From contig NZ_JAHVJO010000002.1 of the NCBI RefSeq assembly GCF_019801215.1, forward strand, positions 372,001 through 436,000: a DNA stretch of 64,000 bases, given 5' to 3'. Of this stretch, positions 35,403-44,926 are shown piece by piece; within the stretch, counting starts at the first letter, position 1; each line of letters begins with the position of its first letter. A model generated the notes under the pieces. That model was not told where the DNA came from, made no database searches, and worked only from the letters and a program-made list of their open reading frames with translations. Both the position numbers and the translations under genes were made by a program. This stretch comes from Fictibacillus nanhaiensis (GTDB taxonomy: Bacteria > Bacillota > Bacilli > Bacillales > Fictibacillaceae).

Positions 35403-36416
35403 TTAATTTTCATAACCGTTTTTATTTTTTTGCTGCCAATTCCATGAGTCGCGAAGCATATCCTCAAGACTTTTTTCTGCAACCCAACCTAACTCCTGCT
35501 TGGCTTTGGTAGGATCGGCATAACTTACAGCGATATCTCCAGGACGTCGATCTGTTATTTCATATGGAACTTCTACACCTGTAACTTTTTCAAAAGTCTT
35601 AACAATGTCTAATACGCTGTACCCTTCGCCAGTTCCCAAATTATAAGCATCTACCGTATTATTAGTTAATACTTTATCCAATGCTTTTAAGTGTCCTCTA
35701 GCTAAATCCACAACATGGATATAATCACGAACACCTGTGCCGTCCTTAGTATCATAATCATTACCAAATACACGTAACTTTTCAAGCTTGCCCACTGCAA
35801 CTTGAGTGATATATGGTGTTAAGTTATTAGGAATACCGTTTGGATTTTCTCCAATCAGCCCGCTTTCATGAGCACCCACTGGATTAAAATAACGAAGTAA
35901 AGCGATACTCCATTCGTTGTCTGATACATACAAGTCTCTAAAAATCTGTTCCAGCATAAGCTTGGACCAACCATAAGGATTTGTAGCTCCAAGTGGTGTA
36001 TCCTCTTTAAGAGGAACTGTCTCAGCTGTTCCATAAACCGTTGCAGAAGAACTGAACACCATTTTTTTTACACCAAACTCTTTCATTACATCACAAAGAA
36101 CAAGAGTTCCTGAAATGTTGTTTTGGTAGTAATATAGAGGTTTCTCTACCGACTCACCAACGGCTTTTAGACCTGCGAAATGGATAACAGCATCAATTTT
36201 GTTTTCAGAAAAAATTGCTGTAAGACCTTTTTTATCTATAAGATTTACATTATAGTATTTTATCTCTTTTCCAAGGATCTTCTGAATCCGGTTATATACC
36301 TCTGGATTACTATTTACAAAGTTATCTACTATTACTACATCAAAACCTGTATTTACTAACTCCACTACAGTATGGCTTCCAATATAGCCAGCTCCGCCTG
36401 TTACGAGTACTGCCAC
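35403..36416 (-). CDS. galE: UDP-glucose 4-epimerase
   Basis: 337 residues of the short-chain dehydrogenase type. GGAGYIGSH (7-15) binds NAD; Ser123/124 in SSSATVYG, Tyr148 and Lys152 form the catalytic set. FNPVGAHESGLIGE and the C-terminal RRPGD segment are typical of GalE. It interconverts UDP-glucose and UDP-galactose. It is the last gene of operon 3, 64 bp after the GtrB-like gene, and would provide galactose or N-acetylgalactosamine donors for the nearby polysaccharides. Confidence 0.94.
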   Translation of the reverse strand: MAVLVTGGAGYIGSHTVVELVNTGFDVVIVDNFVNSNPEVYNRIQKILGKEIKYYNVNLIDKKGLTAIFSENKIDAVIHFAGLKAVGESVEKPLYYYQNNISGTLVLCDVMKEFGVKKMVFSSSATVYGTAETVPLKEDTPLGATNPYGWSKLMLEQIFRDLYVSDNEWSIALLRYFNPVGAHESGLIGENPNGIPNNLTPYITQVAVGKLEKLRVFGNDYDTKDGTGVRDYIHVVDLARGHLKALDKVLTNNTVDAYNLGTGEGYSVLDIVKTFEKVTGVEVPYEITDRRPGDIAVSYADPTKAKQELGWVAEKSLEDMLRDSWNWQQKNKNGYEN

Positions 36417-36480
36417 GTAATAACCCCCAGTTAATAAAATTAAATCACTTTTTTATTGTATTATGAATTGAAATATAAAT

Positions 36481-37440
36481 CTAATATACACTTTTTTCTG
36501 TTTGTTTTTTTTCGATATTAACAGTTTCTCTTACGATGTATATCGGACGATTCTTGCTTTCATCATAAATCCTTGCAATATATTGACCTACTATGCCAAC
36601 TCCTAAGAGTTGAATACCACTAAAAAACGTGATGGCTACCATAATGGATGCCCATCCAGCTTGGACTTGTTGTCCAATTAATTTTATGATAATGGTGTAG
36701 CATAGAACAGCTATAGATATTAGGACTGAGAGAAAACCAAGTGTCATGACAAAGCGTAATGGTTTAGTTGAAAAAGCGATAATGCCATCTGAGGCAAACT
36801 TAATCATTTTTTTTAATGGGTATTTTGTTTCTCCAGCAAATCGTTCGTCTCTCTCATATTCAATGTACGTTTGACGGAATCCTACCCATGAGAACATTCC
36901 TCTAACAAAACGATTTCGCTCCGTCATATTTTTAAATACATCAGCCACTTTACGGTCTATAATACGGAAATCACCTGTATCTTTTGGAATATCAATATCT
37001 GACATGTAATTTAAAAAACGATAAAAGTATTTAGCTGTCATCAGTTTAAACCATGTTTCACCGCTGCGTTTTTTCCTTTTGGCATAAACGATCTCATATC
37101 CTTGCCTCCATTTATCCAATAGAATAGGAATGACCTCAGGAGGATCCTGCAGATCAGCGTCTATAATTACAATCGCATCACCATTTGCATAATCAATTCC
37201 TGCTGTTACTGCCGTCTGATGGCCAAAATTCCTTGAAAAGTCTATCACTTTAGTTCTGTAATCAGCTATTGAAATTTCTTTTAAAATTTCAATGGTGCGA
37301 TCAGTACTTCCATCATTCACAAAAATAAACTCATAATTGATCTCATTATCATTCATAACTGCTTTTATCCGATTATAACATTCCTGCGCAACTTCTTCTT
37401 CGAAGTACATAGGAACAACAACAGAAACTAGTTCTCTCAC
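36481..37440 (-). CDS. GT2 glycosyltransferase, GtrB/dolichol-phosphate-mannose-synthase-like
   Basis: 319 residues: a cytosolic GT-A domain with VNDGSTD (41-47) and DADLQDPP (94-101), then two membrane helices near 228-252 and 262-288. This is the GtrB/CsbB layout, which loads a sugar onto undecaprenyl phosphate. The gtrA-like gene overlaps its start by 4 bp (ATGA), and a large membrane protein precedes that. Together they resemble a three-component glycosylation system: GtrB charges the carrier, GtrA flips it, and the GT-C-like protein decorates an outer-surface polymer. The sugar is unknown. Confidence 0.9.
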   Translation of the reverse strand: MRELVSVVVPMYFEEEVAQECYNRIKAVMNDNEINYEFIFVNDGSTDRTIEILKEISIADYRTKVIDFSRNFGHQTAVTAGIDYANGDAIVIIDADLQDPPEVIPILLDKWRQGYEIVYAKRKKRSGETWFKLMTAKYFYRFLNYMSDIDIPKDTGDFRIIDRKVADVFKNMTERNRFVRGMFSWVGFRQTYIEYERDERFAGETKYPLKKMIKFASDGIIAFSTKPLRFVMTLGFLSVLISIAVLCYTIIIKLIGQQVQAGWASIMVAITFFSGIQLLGVGIVGQYIARIYDESKNRPIYIVRETVNIEKKQTEKSVY

Positions 37441-37829
37441 TGTTTTCCCTCCATTTTCATGGCTGTATTATTAAAAGTCCAGCTCTTATTTAAAGTAAAA
37501 TTAATGACTAATCCAAACCCTGTAGCCAATATTTGAGCGTAAATGGAATGCAGTGAGGTACGCTCAACCAAAAGGTAAAGAATAAGTGTAGTTATAACCA
37601 AAGTAATCATATTAACCACAATAAATTTCATAAAAACTTTTGAGCTTCTCGTTCTTGATTGAAATACCCAAGTATTATTCCAGTAAAAACTATTAATAAC
37701 CCCTAAGCTATAAGCAATGATATTTGCAATTAAATAGTTCATTCCAAAGTTTATGAAGACCATATAACTAACAATGGTTATTAACGTATTCAAAATGCCT
37801 ACAGCTCCAAATTTAAAAAACTTTATCAT
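37437..37829 (-). CDS. GtrA family membrane protein
   Basis: 130 residues with four predicted membrane helices. KFGAVGILNTLITIVSYM at the N-terminus and FGLVINFTLNKSWTF at the C-terminus are GtrA-family signatures. GtrA proteins are thought to translocate undecaprenyl-phosphate-linked monosaccharide. The stop overlaps the following GtrB-like start by 4 bp, and the GT-C-like gene lies 12 bp upstream, so all three are one operon. Confidence 0.9.
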   Translation of the reverse strand: MIKFFKFGAVGILNTLITIVSYMVFINFGMNYLIANIIAYSLGVINSFYWNNTWVFQSRTRSSKVFMKFIVVNMITLVITTLILYLLVERTSLHSIYAQILATGFGLVINFTLNKSWTFNNTAMKMEGKQ

Positions 37830-37841
37830 ATAACCTATCCC

Positions 37842-39347
37842 CTAAGCTTCTATTTCCTTCTTCTCACTTAACGTAACATCTCGCGTTCTTGACTGTGCCT
37901 GTTTAAGTAAAACAGAGTATCCGACACAACTTGTCATAATGAGCAGAGGTGTTAAACTGACAAGATATCTTGATCTCGCTTCCCACAGAATAAAAAAGAA
38001 GAAAAACCCAATAACTGACAAGAGCGAGAATGTGAAAAATTCATTTCTTTTTGTTCGTATAGCAAAGAATACAACTCCAGCCAGAATTAAGAAATGCTGT
38101 ATACGTGCGAAACCTTGAATAATATATCCAGAATTAAAATCCATCAGCTTAGTAAAGTTTTCTGGATGCTCAGGCTGCCTTTGTAGCTTGTTTAAGGAGT
38201 AGAAAGTACCATCGGTCCATGTATGACTAAGCTTATCCAAACTGTAACGAATGTTCCCAATCAATCCTTTTTCCTTAATTCTTTTCTTTAGCTCATTTAT
38301 GTGAACTTCTTTTACATGATTCTTTGTAGTTGTTTTTAGAAGCTTGTCTGTCAGAATCACATCCTCAGCTGCATATTTTCCAAATCGCTCTTCGTTCTGT
38401 CCCATCATTAACCAATGAGTGACCGGAAAACTATATTTTTCAACTTTTTGCTTATCAATGATTCGATTCTCATATATAAATAAGTTAAATAAGGAATTTA
38501 AAACGAAGAGTGTTAGGAATGGAATTAGAAACATTATCTTCTTCCATTTTTTTAAGTACAAAAATAAGATGAGGCTGAATGCAATAACAAAAATAATTAA
38601 GGATCCCTTCAACAGCATACCAAGTGAAAAAAGAATGGAGGCAATGAAGATAGTTAAGATATCCCCCCCAAAAGTGCCTCCTTTTCTAATCAATAAATTT
38701 AAAGGAATCAATATGAACAGTAAGGAAATTGTATCTGTATAAACGATAGGTGCATAAAAGATATAGGGAAAATAGAATACACTCACTAATAAACTAATTA
38801 AGCCTATTGAATGTCCGGCTACTTTATAAGTAATTCTAAAAATGAAATAGTGGCTTAATGTAATAACAAATATATTAAAGAGTTGAAAGGTTTCTAAATC
38901 TGGCGTAAAAATACTTCCAATAACCGCTAAAAGACAAACCAGAAAAATATTATTTGGATATTTAGCAAAATAATCGCTCAGCTCTCCGCCTTGAAGGACA
39001 ATACCAGCATTTTTAACTACTTCTCCAAAATCCCAAGAAGGATTAACACTTAGTAATCCCACTATTATCAGTTGAAGATAAACACTTGCAGCTAATAAAG
39101 CAGGAACAGCGTATTTAATAGGTATTCTCTTTAGGAAATTTAGTATTGGATAACCAAATTTATAAATCAAACCTAATATTAGTATGGCAATAATTAAGGT
39201 TATAACATTAAAATATGGTGGTGTTAGCTGGCTTGCCGAATGATAGCCTCTGCTAAAAAAAATATTTAATCCTATTATTATTGTTGCAACGAGAATAAAG
39301 ATAAAAAAGATACTTCTATGTAAAAAGGTAAATAATGCATGACTCAC
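37842..39347 (-). CDS. GT-C-like multi-spanning membrane glycosyltransferase
   Basis: 501 residues with about 11-13 hydrophobic segments. An extracellular loop after the first helices carries NPSWDFGEVVKNAG, a likely catalytic-Asp loop as in GT39/ArnT/PMT-like enzymes. Later segments (LWEARSRYLVSLTPLLIM) resemble the GT-C family C-terminal part. In this position it is the probable transferase partner of GtrA and GtrB, moving sugar from undecaprenyl phosphate to an outer-surface polymer or protein. I cannot name the acceptor. First gene of operon 3. Confidence 0.75.
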   Translation of the reverse strand: MSHALFTFLHRSIFFIFILVATIIIGLNIFFSRGYHSASQLTPPYFNVITLIIAILILGLIYKFGYPILNFLKRIPIKYAVPALLAASVYLQLIIVGLLSVNPSWDFGEVVKNAGIVLQGGELSDYFAKYPNNIFLVCLLAVIGSIFTPDLETFQLFNIFVITLSHYFIFRITYKVAGHSIGLISLLVSVFYFPYIFYAPIVYTDTISLLFILIPLNLLIRKGGTFGGDILTIFIASILFSLGMLLKGSLIIFVIAFSLILFLYLKKWKKIMFLIPFLTLFVLNSLFNLFIYENRIIDKQKVEKYSFPVTHWLMMGQNEERFGKYAAEDVILTDKLLKTTTKNHVKEVHINELKKRIKEKGLIGNIRYSLDKLSHTWTDGTFYSLNKLQRQPEHPENFTKLMDFNSGYIIQGFARIQHFLILAGVVFFAIRTKRNEFFTFSLLSVIGFFFFFILWEARSRYLVSLTPLLIMTSCVGYSVLLKQAQSRTRDVTLSEKKEIEA

Positions 39348-39478
39348 TCAAATTCCTCCAAAAGTATTAACTTTTCACTTTAAAACAAGTGTAATTCAAA
39401 CATCTATTGTAACACTATTTTTTATTTTTAATTGTAAAAAATTCTCTATTTGAATATTAAGCCTGAGGAGTCCATTAA

Positions 39479-39507
39479 AAAAAACAACCCTTTAGAGGGC
39501 TGTTTTA
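39479..39507 (-). terminator. Intrinsic terminator of the NlpC/P60-LysM gene
   Basis: AAAACAxCCCT/AGGGxTGTTTT hairpin with a T-rich tail on the minus strand. Confidence 0.75.
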
Positions 39508-39514
39508 AAGAATT

Positions 39515-40396
39515 TTACTTTTTTATTACAAGCTTTTGTCCAGGATAAATTGCAGATGACTTTAAGTTATTGCTTTCTTTCAGCTGCTTTACCGAAACAC
39601 CATAGCTCTTACTGATGCCATAAAGGGTATTTCCAGACTTTACTGTATAAGTAGTTGTTGTGGAAGATGCAACTTTAGTTGTTACTGGTTTTGCTGTTAG
39701 AGTAGGCACAACTTGTTGAGCATGTCCACTAACTTTTAATGACTGTCCTACACGAATCGTTGTAGATTTTAGTAGATTTAATTTTTGAATAGCTGCAACA
39801 GTTGTATTATACTTTTTGCTGATTCCCCAGAGTGTTTCTCCTCTTTGAACTTTATGTACAGTTCCTGAAGTTACTATAGTTCCATTAGCGTTATAAACCG
39901 TTGTTGGCTTTGGTGCAGCAGCAACCACTTTTGCTGCAGTTACTTTGTCATTAATAACACGTCTAGCTGTTACATATCTTGAACCCCAATAATATGGAGA
40001 AAACGCATCAGTAAACATAACACCTTTTGATTGGGCATTTAACATTTTCCCATTTCCAGCATAAATTCCTACGTGATTAATTGAGCCATTGAAATCTGTA
40101 TCGTAAAAAACAAGATCACCTTTTTGAAGATTAGCTTTTGATACCGCTGTTCCTACTGATGCTTGTCCAGAACTTGTTCTTGGCAACGTAATACCATGTT
40201 TAGAAAAAACGTATGACGTGAATGAAGAACAATCAAATGTGCTTGTATTACCATATGCAGAACCATATTTATAAGGTGTTCCAAGATAGTTGTCACCTGT
40301 ATTAATAATGTCATCACCTAGTGAAGCATGTACCAGCTCACCTGATGAAAATAAAACACCTGCTGCGATCGCTATAGACATAACTTTCTTCTTCAT
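39515..40396 (-). CDS. NlpC/P60 peptidoglycan endopeptidase with two C-terminal LysM domains
   Basis: 293 residues from the ATG at 40396, which has GGAGGT ten bases before it; an in-frame TTG at 40414 lies inside that site. A signal peptide (about 1-25) is followed by the C40 domain with Cys56 (FDCSSF) and His108 (INHVGIY), then LysM domains at about 181-222 and 249-292. It should cleave the D-Glu to meso-diaminopimelate bond and bind glycan chains. LytE-type enzymes of Bacillus have LysM first and catalytic domain last; the order here is reversed. A WalR-type box lies about 180 bp upstream. Confidence 0.93.
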   Translation of the reverse strand: MKKKVMSIAIAAGVLFSSGELVHASLGDDIINTGDNYLGTPYKYGSAYGNTSTFDCSSFTSYVFSKHGITLPRTSSGQASVGTAVSKANLQKGDLVFYDTDFNGSINHVGIYAGNGKMLNAQSKGVMFTDAFSPYYWGSRYVTARRVINDKVTAAKVVAAAPKPTTVYNANGTIVTSGTVHKVQRGETLWGISKKYNTTVAAIQKLNLLKSTTIRVGQSLKVSGHAQQVVPTLTAKPVTTKVASSTTTTYTVKSGNTLYGISKSYGVSVKQLKESNNLKSSAIYPGQKLVIKK

Positions 40397-40576
40397 GAAT
40401 GTATGTACCTCCAATTGATTATGTTATGTTTCCGTTAACCAATTGGGTTCAAGTAATTGCATTAGTAGATTAGTTCGAAATATATAAAAGAAAATCGAAT
40501 ATGTACTGTATGATTCTACCTTTTCCTTGACCCCATCGTCCCATGTCTATGGTAGCACATTTATCCATGGTAGATT

Positions 40577-40593
40577 ATTACATGTTTATTACA
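40577..40593 (-). promoter_or_regulatory. WalR (YycF) binding-site-like direct repeat
   Basis: Minus strand TGTAAT-AAACA-TGTAAT exactly matches the consensus TGTWAH-N5-TGTWAH. It lies upstream of an NlpC/P60-LysM endopeptidase, the class of gene controlled by WalR in Bacillus subtilis (lytE, cwlO). Confidence 0.65.
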
Positions 40594-40657
40594 TATCCGA
40601 CTTATTTTTTGTAATTTTTGTAACATTGTGCAAGAAAATGTCGTTTATTATGAAATT

Positions 40658-42640
40658 TTATTGATTTTCAAGGGTAGTTTGAATAGCCTCAGCTACTGAT
40701 CCTGCCCCTCCTAAAATAGTAAAATCTAAAACTTTCTTTTCTTTTACTAACGAGGAAACACTGGCTGGTAATCTATCTTTTCCAGTTAGTAATAAAGGAG
40801 CATTGTTTTTAGCCGCTAGTACTGATCCTGTCAGAGCATCAGCAAATGTTAATCCCGTCGCTAAGTATGCCTGATCTGTTGATAGATTAAGTTCTTTAAT
40901 TATATTAGTCGAAACTTCAAATCGGTCTTTACCGCCAATTCTTCTTGGGTTTGGTAAATTATTATAAACTTCTGCACTAACACTTGCAGGTCCACCGACA
41001 ACAATCGTATTTTGCATATTCTGAAGTGCGTCTTTTGTATCATTAGGTAATCGATTTGGAACAGTTAAAAGAATTGGGTACTTATGTCTTGCTGCATAAG
41101 GAGCAATAGCTAAAGCATCAGGAAAATTTAATCCATTTGCAACAATTGCTGTTGTTGCCCCATTAAGCTCTCTAGCAATATTATATGAAACTTCAAATCT
41201 ATCTTTTCCTGCGATTCTTCTTACGGAATTTACTAGCCCATCTACCTCATCAAATACTTGACTGTTAATACTACCTGTCCCGCCGACAATAATTACTTCA
41301 TCAGGGTTAAGCTTGATAATTTCATTTTTTGTTTCCGTGGTTAAACGATCTGATTGTGTCAAAAGAATAGGTGCATTAAATTTGTAAGCTAATGGTGATG
41401 CGGCTAGGGCATCAGCAAACGCATTATAGTTTGCTAGTATTAAGGTGTTACTGGTGTTATCCGTGGCAAACCCCTTTTCAGCTACATTTACAGCAACCTC
41501 AAAGCGGTTCTTTCCTGCTAACCGTTGAACTTTACCTTTATTCGACGGGGCTTGGATCAATCCATATCCGAAGGCAGTATCCTTTCCGCCTGCTCCTAAA
41601 TCAAGAGTAAGGTGCTGTAATTTTAATCGGATATTTTTATTTGATAATGTCGGATAGCGTTCTTTCAAAAGTGCTAAATTACCAGAAACAAACGAAGATG
41701 CAACAGATGTTCCACTCATTTTGGCATATCCATTGTTTAAATAAGTGCTATATATGTTTTCACCAGGTGCAGAAATTTCAATGGTTGATCCTGTTGCTGA
41801 ATTGGTTAACCGTTTATCCCCATAGTCTGTAGCAGAAACTGCAATAACTGTACTGTAACGAGCAGGATATTCTACTGTATCCCCGCTACCATTTGATCTG
41901 CCATGATTCCCTGCAGCTCCAACAATTAATATACCGCTATTGTATGCTTTATCTAATACTGCTCTTAATGCTGGTGAATCTACTTGTTCTTCAAGTGATA
42001 GACTAAGATTTATAATGTTCATTTTATTAGAAATAGACCATTCAATTCCTTTTATAAGGGAATCAATCTCACCTTTACCTTCTTTATCTAATACCTTCAC
42101 AGCATAAAGAAGTGCATCTGGTGCTACTCCAACTGACCCAAAGGTATTATTTTTTGCACCGATGATTCCAGCCATGTGCGTCCCATGACCATTATCATCA
42201 TTATAAGATTTCGTATACGATTTATAAGAAACCCCACCTGATATTTGAAGATCATTGTGCTGTGTGATACCCGTATCGAGTATCGCAATCTTAATCCCTT
42301 TACCTGTATATCCAGAACTCCATGCTCTTTGTGTTACTAATTTGTTTATTCCCCAGTCTGTAACTTGTCCATTGGACTGAATTTTTGTATTGTTTTGTAC
42401 AAATGTGACATTTGGGTTGTTCTTTATCAAAGTGACTTTCCCAGCTGGTACAACTGCTGATACCATTGGCATATGTTTAAACGTATGTTTAATCTCTCCG
42501 CCAAAACTGGTCACAATTTCACGATTTACTTTTTCGTCAAACATAATAAGTACTTCCTCATGGTTACTGTTTGCATGTACAATATTAATTTGTGAAGTGA
42601 GAAATATAGTGACTAGTATAAGTGATAATATTTTTTTCAT
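40658..42640 (-). CDS. Subtilisin-like serine peptidase (S8) with three C-terminal CWB2 repeats
   Basis: 660 residues after AAGGAG. Signal peptide (1-23), inhibitor-like propeptide (about 28-85), S8 domain with Asp122 (ILDTGI), His152 (GHGTHMAG), Asn245 (oxyanion) and Ser312 (SGTSVAS), then CWB2 repeats starting near 373, 473 and 565. A complete triad predicts an active wall-bound protease, which may mature or shed other surface proteins. The CWB2 repeats follow the catalytic domain, the opposite order to the amidases nearby. The gene is monocistronic. Confidence 0.92.
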   Translation of the reverse strand: MKKILSLILVTIFLTSQINIVHANSNHEEVLIMFDEKVNREIVTSFGGEIKHTFKHMPMVSAVVPAGKVTLIKNNPNVTFVQNNTKIQSNGQVTDWGINKLVTQRAWSSGYTGKGIKIAILDTGITQHNDLQISGGVSYKSYTKSYNDDNGHGTHMAGIIGAKNNTFGSVGVAPDALLYAVKVLDKEGKGEIDSLIKGIEWSISNKMNIINLSLSLEEQVDSPALRAVLDKAYNSGILIVGAAGNHGRSNGSGDTVEYPARYSTVIAVSATDYGDKRLTNSATGSTIEISAPGENIYSTYLNNGYAKMSGTSVASSFVSGNLALLKERYPTLSNKNIRLKLQHLTLDLGAGGKDTAFGYGLIQAPSNKGKVQRLAGKNRFEVAVNVAEKGFATDNTSNTLILANYNAFADALAASPLAYKFNAPILLTQSDRLTTETKNEIIKLNPDEVIIVGGTGSINSQVFDEVDGLVNSVRRIAGKDRFEVSYNIARELNGATTAIVANGLNFPDALAIAPYAARHKYPILLTVPNRLPNDTKDALQNMQNTIVVGGPASVSAEVYNNLPNPRRIGGKDRFEVSTNIIKELNLSTDQAYLATGLTFADALTGSVLAAKNNAPLLLTGKDRLPASVSSLVKEKKVLDFTILGGAGSVAEAIQTTLENQ

Positions 42641-42771
42641 ATGTTGTACTCCTTGGGTAATTTTTAAAAAGCTATTAATCTTTAAAATTCAATTTCGAGA
42701 GTGTATTAATTTGAGACATGTTTACATGAATCACCTCAATTTGTATTTTTTACAATAATAATAGTATAAAA

Positions 42772-42800
42772 TAAAACCTCCCATTAAAGGAGGTTTTAGG
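42772..42800 (-). terminator. Intrinsic terminator of the penicillin-binding protein gene
   Basis: AAAACCTCC/GGAGGTTTT hairpin, with T-rich minus-strand continuation. Confidence 0.82.
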
Positions 42801-42804
42801 TAAT

Positions 42805-44817
42805 TTATTTTACATTTTCTTTAAAAACGTTTTTCACTTTCGGAGTCACATAATGACTGCCTCCGCGTTCCTTAACATCTTCAATCATCATGGAAACTAA
42901 AAGTGATGGATTTTCTGTATTATACCCTACAAACCAGCCCAACTCTTTCCCGTTCTTATCGTCCAGACTCATTTTTAATTCCGCTGTACCTGTTTTTCCT
43001 GCAAGCGGAAGTTCTTTCATAAAAGCGTCTCTATGTGCTGTTCCATTTGCATGAGCGACAACCTGCACAAGATCCTCTCTAATCATTTTTGCAGTATCAG
43101 GCGAAATCACATTTTCTTTCCAGATCTTACTCTCTTTTGCCTGATCTAACCTTGGTGATAAAAGGTTTCCTTCGTTTAGGAATAGTGTATAGGACATTGC
43201 AAGATGAAGGGCACTCATTTGAATCTTTCCTTGTCCAAATCCGCTGTCGGCAAGCTGCCCTTCAGACATCCCTTCTTCTCCAATAGAAGAGGCAACGAAT
43301 GGGAAGGAAACGGGAAATTCTTCACCAAATCCGAATTGTTTTAATCCATCTACAAACTTGTCTCTACCAAGATTAAGCGCAGCTTGAGCAAAGTAAATAT
43401 TATCCGAGTAGATGAGTGCTTTTTTCAGATTTACACTCGGGACATCAGTAACTCTTGTTACTCTGTATTCCCCCCAAGATTTATCCTTCTGCCACGTCTT
43501 ACCCTTTACTTTCATTTCCTCATTTGGCTTAAGTGCACCATTTTCCAATCCAATTGCTGCCGTTAATGGTTTTAGTGTAGAACCTGGTGCGTACGTGTAC
43601 TTAAAACGGTTCATTTTTGGTTTTTTTGGATTCTCTCGCCACTTTTGATCAAGCGCTTTTGGTATTCCGAGTGTGTATTGATTTGGGTCGTAAGACGGAC
43701 TGTTTACCAATGCAAGGACGTCCCCAGTTTTTGGATGAATAGCGGATGACGTTCCCACATCACTCTTTATCTGATTATAGATTGAGCGCTGCACTTGACT
43801 GTTAATCGTCGTTTTTACATCGATTCCATGAACAACTTCTTTTTGTGCCAATACGGATTTTTCTTGTTTTTCATTATCGAGAATTTTAATAATTCCGCCG
43901 CTTGTTCCTCTTAGCTGCTCTTCATACACCTGTTCAAGGCCTGCTTCACCTATCCAGTCTTGAGCTGTGTATCCTTTTCCTTTTAATTTCTCTAATTTTT
44001 CAGCACTTATTGGTGCAATGTACCCCGTTAAATGTGCAGCAGCTTCTTTTAAAGGATATAAACGCGTTTCTTTCTTTTGGAAATCAACACCTTCGAGAGC
44101 GATGGCGTTATTAACTTTTGGATCTTCTAATTCCAGTTTCTTTATCGGAACCCCGTGATGCGGCTGCACCCAAGACTGATTTAATTTTGCTTGAATCTCT
44201 TCTTGGGAGATTCCGAGTAATTTAGATAAAGGTTCAAGCGTTTTTGTTTGTTCTTCTGGCAGTTTTTCAGGAACAATAATAATTTCCGCTGCTGTTCCGT
44301 TATAGGCCAGCGGATTACCTTCCGCGTCTAGAATTTGTCCTCTTTTAGCTGTTAAAGATGAAGCAGATATTCGGTCGCCTTTCTCCATTTCAGGAAAGAT
44401 GTGTAATGTATTCCATTTAATTCTCCATTCTTCTGAGTCCTCTTTCTCTTCAAGCTGAAGCTTCATATTATGTGAATACTCGATTGGACCGGCAAGGGTA
44501 TCCATCTTCACAGTATATGGAAGACTCTTTATCTCACTTTCTTTTTCTTCCTCTTTCTTTTGCTTCTTCATTTTTACTTCTAGTTTACTAGCTTCTATTC
44601 CACTATAGATATCTGTATAGCGCTTTACGAAATCGTCTTCAGAAATTGCCCTCTTTGATTCCGAATCTAGCATCTTATACATACTCTTATAATCTTTTTT
44701 ATTCCAATAACTTAAATACTTTTCTAGAGCATTTTCTGGCTTTGGCGGCTCTGAGCAAGCAGTTACTACTACCATACAAAGAACAGCCAACATGACGATT
44801 TTGTGTATATTCTTCAA
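42805..44817 (-). CDS. Penicillin-binding transpeptidase lipoprotein, PBP3/MecA_N type
   Basis: 670 residues from the TTG at 44817 (AAAGGGG seven bases upstream). This start gives a clean lipoprotein signal with lipobox VTAC and Cys21; the longer frame to 44904 would bury it. An NTF2-like MecA_N domain (about 30-150), a dimerisation domain, and a transpeptidase domain follow. Active-site motifs are Ser413-Thr-Leu-Lys416, Ser471-Asp-Asn473 and Lys608-Thr-Gly610. It is a class B cell-wall cross-linking enzyme like PBP3 (PbpC) of Bacillus subtilis. The architecture is the same as beta-lactam-resistant PBP2a, but resistance cannot be inferred from sequence alone. Confidence 0.92.
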   Translation of the reverse strand: MKNIHKIVMLAVLCMVVVTACSEPPKPENALEKYLSYWNKKDYKSMYKMLDSESKRAISEDDFVKRYTDIYSGIEASKLEVKMKKQKKEEEKESEIKSLPYTVKMDTLAGPIEYSHNMKLQLEEKEDSEEWRIKWNTLHIFPEMEKGDRISASSLTAKRGQILDAEGNPLAYNGTAAEIIIVPEKLPEEQTKTLEPLSKLLGISQEEIQAKLNQSWVQPHHGVPIKKLELEDPKVNNAIALEGVDFQKKETRLYPLKEAAAHLTGYIAPISAEKLEKLKGKGYTAQDWIGEAGLEQVYEEQLRGTSGGIIKILDNEKQEKSVLAQKEVVHGIDVKTTINSQVQRSIYNQIKSDVGTSSAIHPKTGDVLALVNSPSYDPNQYTLGIPKALDQKWRENPKKPKMNRFKYTYAPGSTLKPLTAAIGLENGALKPNEEMKVKGKTWQKDKSWGEYRVTRVTDVPSVNLKKALIYSDNIYFAQAALNLGRDKFVDGLKQFGFGEEFPVSFPFVASSIGEEGMSEGQLADSGFGQGKIQMSALHLAMSYTLFLNEGNLLSPRLDQAKESKIWKENVISPDTAKMIREDLVQVVAHANGTAHRDAFMKELPLAGKTGTAELKMSLDDKNGKELGWFVGYNTENPSLLVSMMIEDVKERGGSHYVTPKVKNVFKENVK

Positions 44818-44926
44818 ATCTTTTCCCCTTTCAACAATTTTTACAATAATTTTAAACACTTGTTTATTATAACAAAAGAGGACATGTATATTTCTGATAA
44901 GCACATGATAAATTCCTGATAATGTA

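Noticed and set aside
40397-40657. c-di-AMP (ydaO-type) riboswitch in the long leader of the NlpC/P60 gene
   Set aside because: Position would suit, but the conserved GGGGGACCCA and GGTGAA-type segments of that riboswitch are not found; a WalR box explains the region better.
42805-44817. Methicillin-resistance gene mecA
   Set aside because: The MecA_N plus transpeptidase architecture is also that of ordinary PBP3-type proteins of Bacillus, and there is no mecR or blaR-like regulator nearby.
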